A stretch of 64,000 bases of DNA. Source: Megamerina dolium (Eukaryota; Arthropoda; Insecta; Diptera; Megamerinidae). Each line of letters begins with the position of its first letter. The stretch's first letter is position 1. The notes under the pieces are model-generated. The model was not told the DNA's origin and made no database searches. It saw only the letters and a list, made by a program, of their open reading frames with translations. Position numbers and translations under genes: made by a program. This document shows, piece after piece, positions 33,811 through 60,991 of this stretch. The stretch is from NCBI GenBank assembly GCA_963854835.1, contig OY978526.1, positions 70,528,418-70,592,417 of the forward strand, in the 5' to 3' direction.

Positions 33811-34161
33811 GGGTGCCGTAGTTCAGTGGTCAGCATGTTGGCCTTCTGATATGTACATAGGTCTTGGGTTTAATCCCCGGCTGAAGCATAACAAATTTAA
33901 TATCGAAAAGATTTTTCTTTCGGTCGTTACCCACCTGTCAGCAAGCAATTGGCAATTCTTCCGGCAGTAACAATTTGCCATGAAAAATCTTCTAAACTAT
34001 GTGACAAAGCTCAGAAAAAGTGATGTCACAAGGGTACTGCCGTTCGGAAACGGCTAAAATAAATAGGTCCTTCTAATACTGTTCAAAATTTAACGCGCAC
34101 AACAGTAATGGAAAGAAAAGCTGGGCCAATAAGTCCTTCCGGGCTTTAAGTGCCATATATT
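33811..34161 (+). mobile_element. tRNA-derived SINE copy 4, near full length
   Basis: The head runs GGGTGCCGTAGTTCAGTGG (A-box region) to GGGTTTAATCCCCGGCTGAAG (B-box region), the spacing of a tRNA promoter. The body has ACCCACCTGTCAGCAAGCAA, GGCAATTCTTCCGGCAGTAA and GATGTCACAAGGGTACTGCC, and the end is TTTAAGTGCCATATATTTAT. It lies in the spacer between the two TMEM256 copies. Confidence 0.92.
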
Positions 34162-34429
34162 TATATTTGTATTTACTTTGCTCAATGTTACCTTACGTTT
34201 TGACTTATCGCACTATTGTCCCCATTACGGATGGCAAATTAATTGCTTGAGCAGTTACGACATCAACTCGTATTATCGATGGCAACCGAAGAAATCAGCT
34301 GCTTTGATTTGAATGCGTGAAGGCAACTGAACTCAGAAACTCAAGAGTGAGAATATTTTTTTGAACTAAATACAATAAAAATATAAATAACACTCACTCT
34401 TCCATTTTGGAAAAAAGTATGACTGTGCA
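34162..34429. other. Spacer, nothing recognised
   Basis: Short noncoding stretch between the SINE and the satellite-like monomer. Confidence 0.4.
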
Positions 34430-34810
34430 ATTAATCGTTTGTTCAAAAATTTTGATTAATCCAAATATTCGATTAATCAAATATAAAATTATTCGAATAA
34501 TGATTATTTTGAAGATTCAAAAATTGAAAGTTTTCGATTGGTCAGAATTTTGGTTAATCAGAATAAAATTATTCGAATAAAATATTCAAAATATTTATAT
34601 TTTTTCTAATATAAAGTAGATGAAATGAAGCTTTCCAAAGCTATGAATATGAAATGCGTTTAAAATTTTTATTGCCAAAGAAAATTTTAAAAATAAAGAA
34701 GAAATTTTGTTTATTCAAAATTCTGATTAATCTAATAATTTCAATTTTGATAAAGCATAATTTTGATTAAGCGAATTGATTAGTCGAATAATTTGATTAA
34801 TCAAACTTTT
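34430..34810 (+). repeat. Dispersed diverged monomer of satellite T3
   Basis: The landmarks AAAATTATTCGAATAAAATAT, then ATTTATA...CTAATATAAAGTA and many GATTAATC motifs occur in the same order as in the 480-bp units at 53029-54760. It is a single, strongly diverged copy, showing that the T3 sequence also exists outside the array. Confidence 0.7.
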
Positions 34811-37036
34811 TCAACAAACAATTAATTGCTCAATTTTTGGATTTTGAGCATATTTGTCAAAACTGAAACACTTGAACATAGAACATAGCTCGTTGCGCCG
34901 ATTTTCAATTTTGGATTGGCGCGAAACTTTCATCTTTTTCTGACTGCCTACTTTTCTACCTATCTCGCTCTTACAGTTGCGCTTGGGTAGGCCAATGTCG
35001 ATAGGCACTTGACTGCAGAAGTTTGCCGAAATACTGCCAATTGCTTGCATTAAATAACGTAGTACTACCACACGTACCTGACTTCATCGCCTCTGCGCTG
35101 CTTTCTAAAGTACATGCGAAATTTACATGGTACATGGGGTATCTTGATAGTTGCACATAGTTGTATCGCCATTCGTAAAATGTAGACTTATCCACGTAGT
35201 CAAAATTTCTCTTTTATATAATTCATACGACACAGCAACATAAAGTAATTGGGCACTATTTTCGCATCGTCACGCAAGTAAAAGTCTTTAACAATTGTAG
35301 ATTTAGTCTGTTGATCGAAAGAAAATGTTCCATATTTTTTATAAAGGAAGTCAACGATATACGCTCATTTCTCTGGGTTAACCGACGAAGCTATTTTGAC
35401 TTTTTTAATGTCTTTCCTATGGTTTGTTTGAATCTCCAGGGCTAACTGACTGGCAGATTAACTTTTCACAGTCATTCATTTTTCTTTTATAACGAAATTA
35501 TATTTGCCTTTTTTCGATTTTGTTCTTTTACATTCTCTATCCTGACTCCAATAACTTTTATCTATATTTCGATGGCATTTCGTTTGCATTAGCACAGCTT
35601 ATCTCTAGCTTAATTGGATCTGATTTTAATTTTTGCATACTTCTTACTGTTAGTCGAAGATTCCATCTGCATAAGCGATAATTTAATGTAAATTCAATAT
35701 TAACAAAACACATAGCAAGGAAATTACTGAGAATGTGATGTTGTGTACTATTTTTCCACAACACTTACTAAGTACCTAACGCACAAGATTAGCACCTAGA
35801 CCTAAGCTCCTAAATATCCCTCGAGTGTAAAACACTAGTTGGCTGAAATAAAACAATTATATTTTATGAATGTTACTTACGGTTTTGGGTATTCGCTTTA
35901 TTGCTGGTGTTTTGTATTTTGCACTTTTACACTAATACTGGAGGGGCTCGTAAGGATCGCAGTATTTACAATTTCTTACACTCTTACACTAATACTGGAG
36001 GGCCTCGTAAGGATTGCAGTATTTCACAATTTCTTAAACATTAGCTTGATCAAGTTTTATTACAATACAAAATTTCACGCACTTCCAATCGCCAGCGCAG
36101 AAATTATGAGAATAGTCTTTGTATGGAGTGACGTTATCTTAAAATGTAGTTTAAAAGTAAATCAAAATTTTATTGTACATTTAATTGCTATTTGCCTGCT
36201 CTCTTGCATTTACTTTAGTTGTTTTGCGAAAAGAGTTCACTTGCAGAGTTATTCATACAAATTTCAATCTTGCGTTTCCAAATAAACAAAACTGACCAAA
36301 ATCTGAACTTGAAATTTGTAGCCCGATATCTTGCTAACACAATTAAGGAAAGCATTTAATTTAATAATTTTCAAAAATATATTATTTTTTTTTTGGTTAA
36401 TAGGATGAACCCTTCTGTGGAAATTCCCATATTTGTTCAATTAAGAAATAAGCAACTGTTTGTATTTTTTTTTTCGCATAAATTTCCCTATTGATTTAAA
36501 CAAATTTTTGATTTACACAATGTTAAATTAAATATAATGCTTAATTACATTTTGTGCATAAATCGTATACATATGAGAATTATTAATTTCATTTCTATAC
36601 ATTAAGGTGCGTCTCAGTTGTGTATGTAACTTTTTTTTTAAAGATCCAAAACGGACACTCACCGAGAAATGTTTATTTGCTTTTATGCTCAAATAAATAT
36701 TTCTACGAGAGGAATCTAGTTTGGATCTTATAAAAAATTTTCGACTGGAACAACATTACATTCGAATTAAAACAGAATAGAACAAAAACAGAATATGGCG
36801 TACATGTATTTTGACACGTATAATATACAATAGTTTAGTAGAATCTTACGTACAATGACGATATTGTATCGCCTAGTTGTCCAGTTGTTCCATTTTGTGT
36901 ATATCATATTATTATTATTACAATTATTGTTGTTATACATTTCATTGTATTTTTTTCATACAAGCAAATTTATAAAATTTCTTCTATAAAAGGATAAATT
37001 CACATATGTATAACAATAATTAGTACAAACACTAAA
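34811..37036. other. Intergenic spacer between TMEM256 copies
   Basis: No gene is supported. It includes the 61-bp direct duplication at 35925-36045. The last 200 bp (about 36830-37036) are homologous to the 3' flank of TMEM256 copy A and so are probably the copy B 3' UTR. Confidence 0.5.
35925..36045 (+). repeat. Short tandem duplication, two ~61-bp units
   Basis: ACACTAATACTGGAGGGGCT with CGTAAGGATCGCAGTATTT is repeated directly with few differences about 61 bp downstream. It is noncoding. Confidence 0.85.
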
Positions 37037-38426
37037 TTAAAATATTAGCGATATCCAGGCTGCGACCAATATATAACCACCACACGCAGCTATTGAAATA
37101 GTTCGACGATCTCCGGATATCGCTCTGTAGTAGCCAGTACCGCTAAATAGTATTGTTCCCAATGCCATCAGAGAACCAGTCTGAGCGAAAAAGAAAACAA
37201 ACAGTCATAAATAAAATTAATGCCTAAACGCTTAAAAGGATTTAATATTAAAATGTCGTTGATATATTAAATTATTTCATATGGAAAATATTTATTTTGA
37301 AAAATTGCAAATGTAAATATCAATAATCTAATTTATTAAAAAAAAAAAAAATTAATTAAAATTGCTTTCAAATGATTATAATTAATAGAATTGACCACTA
37401 CCACTACGCGTTTCACAGTGTGAAATTCACACCTCTGTACTTCACTTTCCGTTACCATATGTTTTGACTAATTGCACCATTAATAATTTCATCAGTAGTA
37501 TGCGCTTCAACGATGCTTTGAACCACAGGAAATGAAAGATCAGACTCTTTCAACTCTTTTAAATTTAATTGCGGATAAACCTTCCAAATAAAGAATTTTA
37601 TCACCACAAAATAGATATGCAATAACACATCTACTTTGAGCAGATGCTGAAACTAAAAGATTTAATAGATCTGCTGAAAAATCCTAGTGGTGTTCCAATA
37701 TATGATGAAACTACAAATGGCCGATGTACATGCCGCCCTTAAACGTTTTGTAGCTCTTTTGAGCATGTAAACTTGAATTGCACATTAGCTAACTACGTTC
37801 AAAATATAGTAAAAAAAAAAGGAAAAACATTATGATTTCTAACGGTCCTACCATTGACTGATATGTATATAACCAATAAGCCAATAGTAAACATTTCTCC
37901 GAAACTTTCTCTAATTTGATATCGACAGAAATGTATTTCAAAATATACCACAGTATTGAGAAGATTTAAGTACAAATCCTTCAGAAGGGAACGCGTACTG
38001 TGTAAATTACATACCAATTTTGGGCGGCGCGTTAGAGATACCGCTAACAATGCTAATGAATGCAAAAAATGATAACGATTTGCCGTTTCAAAGACTGCCT
38101 TGTCTTTAATATCGGAACAATTTTTGCCATAAGCTCCCATCATTACAGCAGCCGCTCCAAATGCACCAGCTACGCGTACATAATGATAGTTGCTGCCAGC
38201 TAACTTCCAGAGAGGGTCCATCACAATAGTTTGAGGACTTTTCTTCATGATACCCTTAGGGGGAAATTTTAGAAATTACATATCACCTATGTTGTAAAAA
38301 AAAATTAATTCATAGTCGAATATCCATACTTACAGTACTTTTAGCCACAGAAGCCGCAGATGTTATTACTGCTTGGCTAATTGGATTGCGATATGATAAA
38401 TACGACAGAAAATCTGTAACTGACAT
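37037..38426 (-). CDS. TMEM256: TMEM256/DUF423 family small membrane protein, copy B
   Basis: Three exons on minus: 38426-38334, 38254-38015 and 37180-37037, phase 0 throughout, giving 158 residues. Family blocks are FETANRYHFLHSLALLAVSL in exon 2 and GYYRAISGD with GGYILVAAWISL in exon 3. ANRYHFLHSLALL is nearer the human-type sequence than copy A's ANRYHMVHSIALL. Intron positions equal those of copy A exactly, and introns are short (79 and 834 bp). The N-terminus MSVTDFLSYLS lacks the 16-residue extension of copy A. Head-to-tail arrangement and shared 3' flank indicate tandem duplication. It is divergently arranged with the MRM2 gene, whose ATG is 1.3 kb away. Confidence 0.9.
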
Positions 38427-39750
38427 CTTTCTATGTCTTTTATTTGTTATTCGTTCAAACTATGTTAAATATTTTAATAAATATTTTATATATTTCTTGT
38501 GGGAAGATATATTAAGAACTATGGACGATGCAAATATAGAAGTTGCCATAATACAAAGAAAGGAAGTAGTTCGACTTGCATTTTTCATTGCTTAAATATG
38601 CTACCGTATATTCTAAAAAAAAAACCCAATTCCGACGTAACATTTCAAACTATGTTCACCTTATAAAAAAGAGCTTAAACATCAAATATGATAATTTTCA
38701 ACGAACATGAAAATATAGAAAAACGAATTAGCTTGAATACAAAATACGTCCACGTTGTCGCTAAATATAACTAAAATTAACCCAGAGTTTCTTTAATATG
38801 GGCTTCAAATGTGATAACTGTAACTTAGCCTTAAGATCGTCTAAGCTTCCGTCGCCCTTGAGAATAAATAAGAACTAAAAAACAAATTCTAATTGATCAA
38901 TCACTTTCAAACATCTAAATTTAGTTTCAATCGAAATAAGTAAGCTCAAAATATACACAAATTACAGCCAAAAATAATATAATAATCTTTATTTTCCTTT
39001 ATACAATTCTTCCGTTCTCTCTTAAATTACAATCTATGAGTGTAAATAAAAATGTAAGAAATATCATTGTCTAATAAAAATACACAACAAAGAAAATTGG
39101 TCTGGTGCAACTTGCACAAAATAAAATTTAAAAATTTTATATATAAATAAATTTAATGGCCCGACGAATAATTGCAATTGAATTTAGAGATGGAACGAAA
39201 AAGTGCAACTTTTAATAAAACCGTAGGATGCTCCTGTTGATATTAAATTTATTTCAATGTGGCATCACTGTATAGAATGTTGACAAGGAGATGCCGAATT
39301 GTTGGCTCTCACAATGAACTCACGAAAGAGAATAATGAAATTAAGAAAAAAAAACAACAATAAAAACAAATATAGCACCCTGTTAATTGATGTGTTGTAA
39401 ATTATAAATGCAAATGGTGCACAATGTTGCATCGACATTATTCGATTATGCACTGATATAGACTGATTGTGTAATATTGTTATAAGAATATATATTAAAA
39501 ACAACTTTATGACTTCTATTAAAATATTATCTTATAAGAATGACAAATATGAGATATTAACACTTCATTTATAATCATGAATTTCAAATTTAGTTTCTTT
39601 GTTATTGTGAATGGTGTTTGTTTACAATCATTCGCAACAGATGCATTTGTCGCTCAAAACAGCTGTGTTATGTGTTGGTGAAACAGATGATAATAAATAT
39701 CGTATTTGCATTAAAGAATGTGACTGAAATTAATTAGAGTAGCAAAAAAA
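38427..39750. other. Divergent intergenic region, TMEM256-B and MRM2
   Basis: AT-rich with no further gene. It probably contains both promoters, but no core promoter motif is clear enough to call. Confidence 0.4.
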
Positions 39751-40588
39751 ATGAATGAAACACTTTTAAAAACATTGTGGAATTTGGAAATTCGACGATA
39801 TTTTGCCAAGCAAATTCCACGCAATCTAAAAGGCAGAAGTAAAAGTTCACAGGAATGGCTTTCACGTCAACTGACAGATCCGTATGTCGAAAAGGCGCGT
39901 ATGATGAACTATCGTTGCCGCAGTGCATTCAAATTACTTGAAATCAATGATAAATACGATATTATTAAGCCCGGAAATGTAGTGATTGATTGTGGTGCTG
40001 CACCAGGAAGTTGGACACAAATAGCAGTCAAGATGTCGAATGCAATAGGGCTGCAGGAGAATCATCCTAAAGGTGCGGTTTTAAGCATTGATCTACTACA
40101 TTTTCACGCAGTGCCGGTACGTTGAAGAGACATTTGGAATTAGATCATTCTATTTATTATTATATTATGGTATTTATATATAGGGAGCAACGATATTTGG
40201 TGGAATGGATTTTACTAAAACTGAATCACAATTACGATTAAAAGACGCGTTAGCTGGCCGTACAGTTAATTGTGTGCTCTCCGATATGGCACCGAATGCC
40301 ACGGGTATACGAATGCTGGATCAGGAGAATATTATGAATTTATGTTATACAGTGTTGAAATTTGCCCTGGTTTTCTCAGCCAAGGGTGCCAATCTGATAG
40401 TAAAAGTACGGGATAATGGTGATGTGCCAAAATTGGAGCAAGATTTGGCGAAATTCTATGAAACAGTTAAACGAGTTAAACCCAAATCAAGCCGGTCCGA
40501 CTCTGCAGAACATTTTCTAGTAGCACGTTCTTTTATGGGCTCTATGCACACAAAACAAACAAAAAGCGATAATAAAGTGCAAAATTAG
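39751..40588 (+). CDS. Mrm2: Mitochondrial rRNA 2'-O-ribose methyltransferase (FtsJ/RrmJ family, MRM2-like)
   Basis: Two exons, 39751-40116 and 40184-40588 (GT-AG, phase 0), encode 256 residues. The FtsJ family transfers a methyl group from S-adenosylmethionine to the 2'-OH of a uridine in the large-subunit rRNA A-loop; the MRM2 branch does so in mitochondria. The cofactor loop is VIDCGAAPGSWTQ (residues 78-90). The catalytic tetrad K61 (CRSAFKLLEI), D156 (VLSDMAPN), K196 (LIVKVR) and E231 (SAEHFL) is complete. The basic, Arg/Lys-rich N-terminus of about 40 residues before the domain fits a mitochondrial presequence. The start is the first ATG of the open frame. Length is close to human MRM2. 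Only 54 bp separate its stop from that of the convergent carboxypeptidase. Confidence 0.93.
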
Positions 40589-40642
40589 ATTTATTTAAGT
40601 TTCAACAAATTATTTCAACATGTATGTACTGATTATATCTTC

Positions 40643-42118
40643 TTATACAGATTTAAATAGTCCACTTTGATGTGTTACTTGATCGATCAGATTGTACGTC
40701 CATTTAGGTTGATCCATCGGAACCATATGACCGGCATTACGTATTAATACTTCTATGAGATTGCCACCTTGTTTTATATATCCAGCCACTTCATCATCTA
40801 TACGCCATATTTGTCGTTTAGCAATCTTATAGAAGGCGGCATCTTTATACTTTAATTTCTTCAAGTAATTACGAGTCAATGGATATCCAACAATTATATC
40901 CAGTTGGCCATTATATATACACACAGTGAAACCATCCAATAACTCGACCATCCAATGTGCTACCGAAACCATAATGTCACTTTGCAAATAATGCTGCACT
41001 TTATTCTCTGCGTCGCCATCATGGAAGGTACTATTACCCACATGAATGGCACGACGTGTCTCCGATGATTGAAGAAAATCGCCAAGTATTTTATCATCTC
41101 TATTGCTGTTAACTTTGGTTTGTAAGTAGTTGAAGTAAGCTGTTAAATTAGTTAATTTGAAAAAAGTTGTATTTTTGGAGTCGTTGAAAATGAGATCTTG
41201 AAAAGCCAAAAATGCATCTGTCATATGATTCGCCTTTATGAATCCCACCACTGTATTCTCCATTTTATGAAATGCATCCAATCCGTTATCATCGATAAAA
41301 CCCAACTGATACAGATAATCACCATAATCAAGTTGATGTTGGGGATCCGTAAAACCATTACCAATAGCTAAACCCTTTAGTGGGATATGAATGCGATCAT
41401 TCAATTTCTTTTGTTCGTTGTAAATGTGATATGCAATTGCCGGCACATATTTGCCCGCATATGATTCACCCATTACCCAAAAACCAGATGTTTCATTTAA
41501 ATTAAATAGTGCAAAGAGCTGTTGAATGCCTTCATATAGATTGCGGGCAACATCTCGTTCATTATTGGCATAGCCTGCATCATCCTCGGTAAAACTGAAT
41601 CCCGTGCCAACGGGATTATCAATATAGATGAGATTGTGCGTACGACTCCAAGTGTAATTACGTTTTTGCACTTTTCCCTTGTCATCTAATTCGAATGGGC
41701 CATTCTCTCTAAAAAGCCCAAACAGAGATGAAGCACCGGGTCCGCCCTGAAGCCACAGAATCACTGGTGCATATGTTGGACCACGTTCGGCAGGAAAATA
41801 CCAGAAAAATATATTTGACTTGTGGACGTTATCAACAGTCAAATAGCCGGCATAACTTTCCACATTGAGAAACTGAGATCCTACAACACGTGCCATGTCA
41901 CGAACTTTGCTCTTAGCAATGCTGACATTGTTTATGAGTGGTGTTAGAAATAATGGTTCTCCAGGATCATCCCCATCATTATAGTATTCAAAGCGTGGAT
42001 ATGGATTAAAGAAACTCCTTTGAAATTTATCAGCTTGATTGATTGTTGATTTTTGTCCCAGAGTGGTGGTGATAAGACCAAATAAAATTAGTGCTAACAG
42101 TTTAATGACAGCAGCCAT
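40643..42118 (-). CDS. Secreted S10 serine carboxypeptidase, CPVL-like (1)
   Basis: Single-exon gene. The open frame runs to an upstream ATG at 42163, but the ATG at 42118 is preferred because it places a classic signal peptide (MAAVIKLLALILFGLITTTL) at the very N-terminus. Numbered from 42163, the catalytic triad is S234 (GESYAGKY), D422 (NGQLDIIV) and H479 (RNAGHMVP). The oxyanion block LWLQGGPGASS and DNPVGTGFSF are also present. S10 enzymes remove C-terminal residues from peptides in lysosomes or after secretion. Several NxT/S sites suggest glycosylation. The length (about 491 residues) suits vitellogenic-type carboxypeptidases. It is about 65-70% like its tandem neighbour by eye. An AATAAA for this gene lies at 40590-40595 (minus). 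Confidence 0.93.
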   Translation of the reverse strand: MAAVIKLLALILFGLITTTLGQKSTINQADKFQRSFFNPYPRFEYYNDGDDPGEPLFLTPLINNVSIAKSKVRDMARVVGSQFLNVESYAGYLTVDNVHKSNIFFWYFPAERGPTYAPVILWLQGGPGASSLFGLFRENGPFELDDKGKVQKRNYTWSRTHNLIYIDNPVGTGFSFTEDDAGYANNERDVARNLYEGIQQLFALFNLNETSGFWVMGESYAGKYVPAIAYHIYNEQKKLNDRIHIPLKGLAIGNGFTDPQHQLDYGDYLYQLGFIDDNGLDAFHKMENTVVGFIKANHMTDAFLAFQDLIFNDSKNTTFFKLTNLTAYFNYLQTKVNSNRDDKILGDFLQSSETRRAIHVGNSTFHDGDAENKVQHYLQSDIMVSVAHWMVELLDGFTVCIYNGQLDIIVGYPLTRNYLKKLKYKDAAFYKIAKRQIWRIDDEVAGYIKQGGNLIEVLIRNAGHMVPMDQPKWTYNLIDQVTHQSGLFKSV

Positions 42119-42505
42119 TTTAATCTCTGTGTGTGTCGAATTCTTATTAAAATAATTCTTCAATATTCTTCACTGCCGCGTACTAAAATGAATCCATAAA
42201 AATACAAATATCGGCTCTTTTCTGTTTCCTCCTCATTGGACAGTGTTGCCATACACAACTTTTCTATGAGTAATATTGTATTTACGGTATTAATTTGAAA
42301 TAAGTGCACGGCCGATAATTTTTAAAATCAAATTAAGTTTATTTTTAAATTGCGATTATCAGTAAATATGAACCCTCTGTTATCTTTAAATTCCATTTTA
42401 ACAAGCATTTTATTTCAAGTATTTGATGTAACAAAAAAAAAAATTAAAAAATAAAATATAATAAATTCAATAATAAAATGCATATGTAACTATGTAGTTG
42501 TACGT

Positions 42506-43984
42506 TTACACTACCTTCTTGTAGTGCGTTAGATGATTGATCAAATTGTACATCCATTTTGGTTGATCAGCTGGTGCCATATGTCCAGCATTTCGCACCA
42601 TAATCTCGACAAGATGGCCACCATGTTTTGCATATCCAGCTACTTCATCATCAACATACCATGCTTCACGTGTTGCATTTTTATAAATATCAGCACCCCT
42701 GAATTTAAGTTTTGACAAATAATTGCGTGTCAGCGGATATGCAACTATTATGTCCAATTGTCCATTATAGATACATACAGTGTAGTCTTCCAGAATTTCC
42801 GACACCCATTCAGCCACTGTGTCCATTACATCGTGTTTTAAATGTTCTTCCACCTTATTTTCAGTGTCCAGATCATGAAAAGTTTTATTGCCAACATGAA
42901 TGGCACGACGGGTACTGGACGATTGTAGGAATTGTCCAAGCACTTTATCTTGCCCATCACCTTTTGTCTTCAAATAATTATAATACCAGTCAAATCCTGT
43001 CAGATTATGAAACAGGGAACCATTAGTCATGTCACCGTTGATGAGTGCATCGAATACATCAAATGCACATTCCATATCGTGTTTCTTAATGCAATTAATC
43101 CCTTTGGCTTCCTCGTCGTGAAATTGTTGCAATCCATGATCATCGATTAAACCCAACTGATACAAATAATCACCATACTTCAGCTGATGTATGGGATCAG
43201 AAAGTCCATTACCAATGGCCAAGCCCTTTAATGGAATGTTAACTCGTGTTTCGATTGCATTTTGCATCGCGTGAATATGGTGTGCTAATGCGGGCACATA
43301 TTTGCCAGCATATGATTCACCCGTTATCCATAAACCTGACGAATTCGTCCATTCGAAGAGCTCATAGAGTTGTTGCATTGCTTCGTGCAGGTTATGACCT
43401 ACGTCTTTTTCATTCTGTGCATAACCCTCATCACTGTCAGTGAAACTAAATCCAGTTCCGACAGGATTATCAATATAGATGAGATTATGCATATGGCTCC
43501 AAGTGTAATTACGCTTTTGCAAATTGCCATCCTTATTGAATTCGAAAGGGCCATTTTCAGCAAAAAGACCAAATAGCGAAGAAGCCCCGGGACCACCTTG
43601 TAGCCATAGTACAACAGGTGCCTCTGTTGCATTTTGTTCAGCTGGAAAGTACCAGAAGAACATATTTGAGTTGTGATTGACGTCAACTGTTAAATATCCT
43701 GCATAACTTTCCACATTGAGGAATTGTGAACCAACAACTTGTGCCATCTCACGAATTTTACTCTTTGGTATTGTTGCATCATTTATGAGTGGCGTTAGAA
43801 ATAATGGTTCACCAGGATCATCTCCATCATTATAATATTGAAACCGTGGATACGGATTTATGAAGCTGTTACGATATTTTTGTGATGGCAGCTGGCCATA
43901 TGCATGTGCCAATGCCAATAAAGTCGTCAATAGTAGCAGGAGACGTTGCATCATCAACGACGCTTCGTGAGTTGCAATTTTCAT
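42506..43984 (-). CDS. Secreted S10 serine carboxypeptidase, CPVL-like (2)
   Basis: Intronless 492-residue frame. The hydrophobic segment LLLLLTTLLALAHAYG (residues 15-30) forms a signal peptide; translation may start at M1 or at M11/M12. The triad is S224 (GESYAGKY), D411 (NGQLDIIVAYP) and H468 (RNAGHMAP), with LWLQGGPGASS and DNPVGTGFSF conserved, so activity is expected. Against copy 1 it differs mainly in the variable insert around residues 290-340 and at the C-terminus. Head-to-tail order with a spacer of less than 0.4 kb and shared lack of introns point to tandem duplication. Ire1 starts 0.73 kb away on the opposite strand. Drosophila CG4572 is a likely relative (from memory). Confidence 0.93.
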   Translation of the reverse strand: MKIATHEASLMMQRLLLLLTTLLALAHAYGQLPSQKYRNSFINPYPRFQYYNDGDDPGEPLFLTPLINDATIPKSKIREMAQVVGSQFLNVESYAGYLTVDVNHNSNMFFWYFPAEQNATEAPVVLWLQGGPGASSLFGLFAENGPFEFNKDGNLQKRNYTWSHMHNLIYIDNPVGTGFSFTDSDEGYAQNEKDVGHNLHEAMQQLYELFEWTNSSGLWITGESYAGKYVPALAHHIHAMQNAIETRVNIPLKGLAIGNGLSDPIHQLKYGDYLYQLGLIDDHGLQQFHDEEAKGINCIKKHDMECAFDVFDALINGDMTNGSLFHNLTGFDWYYNYLKTKGDGQDKVLGQFLQSSSTRRAIHVGNKTFHDLDTENKVEEHLKHDVMDTVAEWVSEILEDYTVCIYNGQLDIIVAYPLTRNYLSKLKFRGADIYKNATREAWYVDDEVAGYAKHGGHLVEIMVRNAGHMAPADQPKWMYNLINHLTHYKKVV

Positions 43985-44716
43985 GCTAAATATGTATGAA
44001 CTGAAAATATCTTTAAATTATGCAAATATTTTTCGGTATTGCTGTGTACTATAAAATTCACTTACTTGGGGGCGTATAAAAATGGATACTGCAAACTGCG
44101 ATCAACTGATAACAAGCTTTATCCAACGCAATGAGTTATCTGCCGGCTAATATTTCAAGGGAATTGTACTTATGGAATTTGTGTTTGTTTTTGTTGTAAT
44201 GTAAAAAAACAAATCATGCTTGTCAAGCATATGATTGTTGTAAATATTTTAAAAGTAAGAAATAAAAACAAAATTTTATATATACAAAAAATAAATGGTG
44301 GATAGCTTTTAAATGTGATTTTATGTTTTGGTTGCATGTAATTGCACAAATTTTGTTAATAGCTAAACATTTATGACAAATACATCTCTATCCAATCGGA
44401 AACTAATGTACTAATGTAACGACCCCGTCTTTGGTATGCTTGATTAAGTTTTGATGGCAAAATAAGAAGAAGAAGAAAATGAAGATGTGTCAATTTGCAC
44501 CAGTTTTGTAAATTTCCTACCATAACTACGACGATTTCAATAATATTATTTATGGCAGATACAATAAAGTGCTTAATAATTGCGTTTAAATAGTGATCAA
44601 TTTTGAAAATATTGCCTATTACATATAAAGAAGGAAAGAATAATTCATAAACCGAAGAATATGTTAATTTGTAAATAGTACAAAGCAAGAATTGTGGGAA
44701 AAAAAAAGATATAAAA
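43985..44716. other. Divergent promoter region, carboxypeptidase 2 and Ire1
   Basis: 732 bp between two start codons. On minus, TTTATACGCC at 44071-44080 and TTTTATAGTAC near 44047-44057 are TATA-like for the carboxypeptidase. A possible 5' UTR donor (GTAAGT, 44060-44065) and acceptor (TTTTCAG near 44003) also exist, but the evidence is thin. A 200-codon minus frame at 44371-44973 is judged spurious. Confidence 0.4.
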
Positions 44717-59964
<15,248 letters not shown>

Positions 59965-60899
59965 TAAGAAAGATTACTTTGTTTGGTGGTATGTATGTTA
60001 AATTTTATTTTGTCACTTGTATTTTTTTTTTTTTTTTAATTTCGAAATGTATCAACAACAATATGCTTAGTTTTTAAGTCAATATCTTTAAATATTACAT
60101 AATATTGTGCAATTTATTACATGTCTGTATAACAATCATATTTTATAAGAACTGTCGTATAGTATATTTTTCCTAAATAATTTTCTCTATGTTGACACTT
60201 ACACATTCAAGCTTTTGCACTATTTGATACAAAAACATTTGAGGTTCAGTTTGGTGTTTTTTTTTTTTTTTCTTTTTTGGTTGCTTTTTTCTTCTTCATT
60301 TCAATTGTTTCAAAGAAATCTAAAGAAAAAAGTAATTAATTGTGAAATGTGTATTTTAAAACCAGAACTGAATTTAGTGAATTAATATTTTCTGTTATTG
60401 TACTTTTTTGTGTTTATTATTCATAATACATAAACAAAACAAAAATATACAAAAACACACAAAAAAATGCACGCAATTTGTCTGTGATAAAGTTAATAGT
60501 ACTATTTATATATACACACACATATTAATTATAAGATTAAATTTATTACAACAAAATCACATGCATATATATATATGTACTATGTGTGCATATATATGTA
60601 CAATTCTATACTAGACTAATATACATTTATACGTATACCTACTATTAATATTAAGAGAAAGTTTTAATGTTTCGTATTCAGATGTTACACGTTTATTCAA
60701 TTTTTTTCTTTTGTACATGTAAAATATGTCTTATCTAAATTTAGTTGATATATTACCAATATATGACAAACATATGCTCATACATGTGTACACCATAACA
60801 CGATGTAGTAGTATTTTTATGTAAAATTTTGGTCAAATGAAGCATTAATTACTAAGATTGTTGCACCAATTACTAAGGACATCTGCCTTATATTGTATA
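59965..60899 (+). other. Ire1 3' flank / UTR
   Basis: AT-rich with long T runs. It presumably contains the Ire1 3' UTR, though no single polyadenylation signal stands out. No further gene is seen. Confidence 0.5.
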
Positions 60900-60991
60900 G
60901 GGGAGATTCCAATGTTGTGCAGCAGGTTTTCCTTTTTTTTTTTTTTTTACAATAACTTTTAGCAAGATCATCCAATTTTTATTATTGCAAC

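Noticed and set aside
34811..35195. Two overlapping minus frames (86 and 74 codons) between the TMEM256 copies
   Set aside because: No recognisable domain, no splice or promoter context, and no homologous piece near the other copy.
35839..36285. 148-codon open frame on +
   Set aside because: It crosses a recent 61-bp duplication and encodes a hydrophobic low-complexity sequence with no family resemblance.
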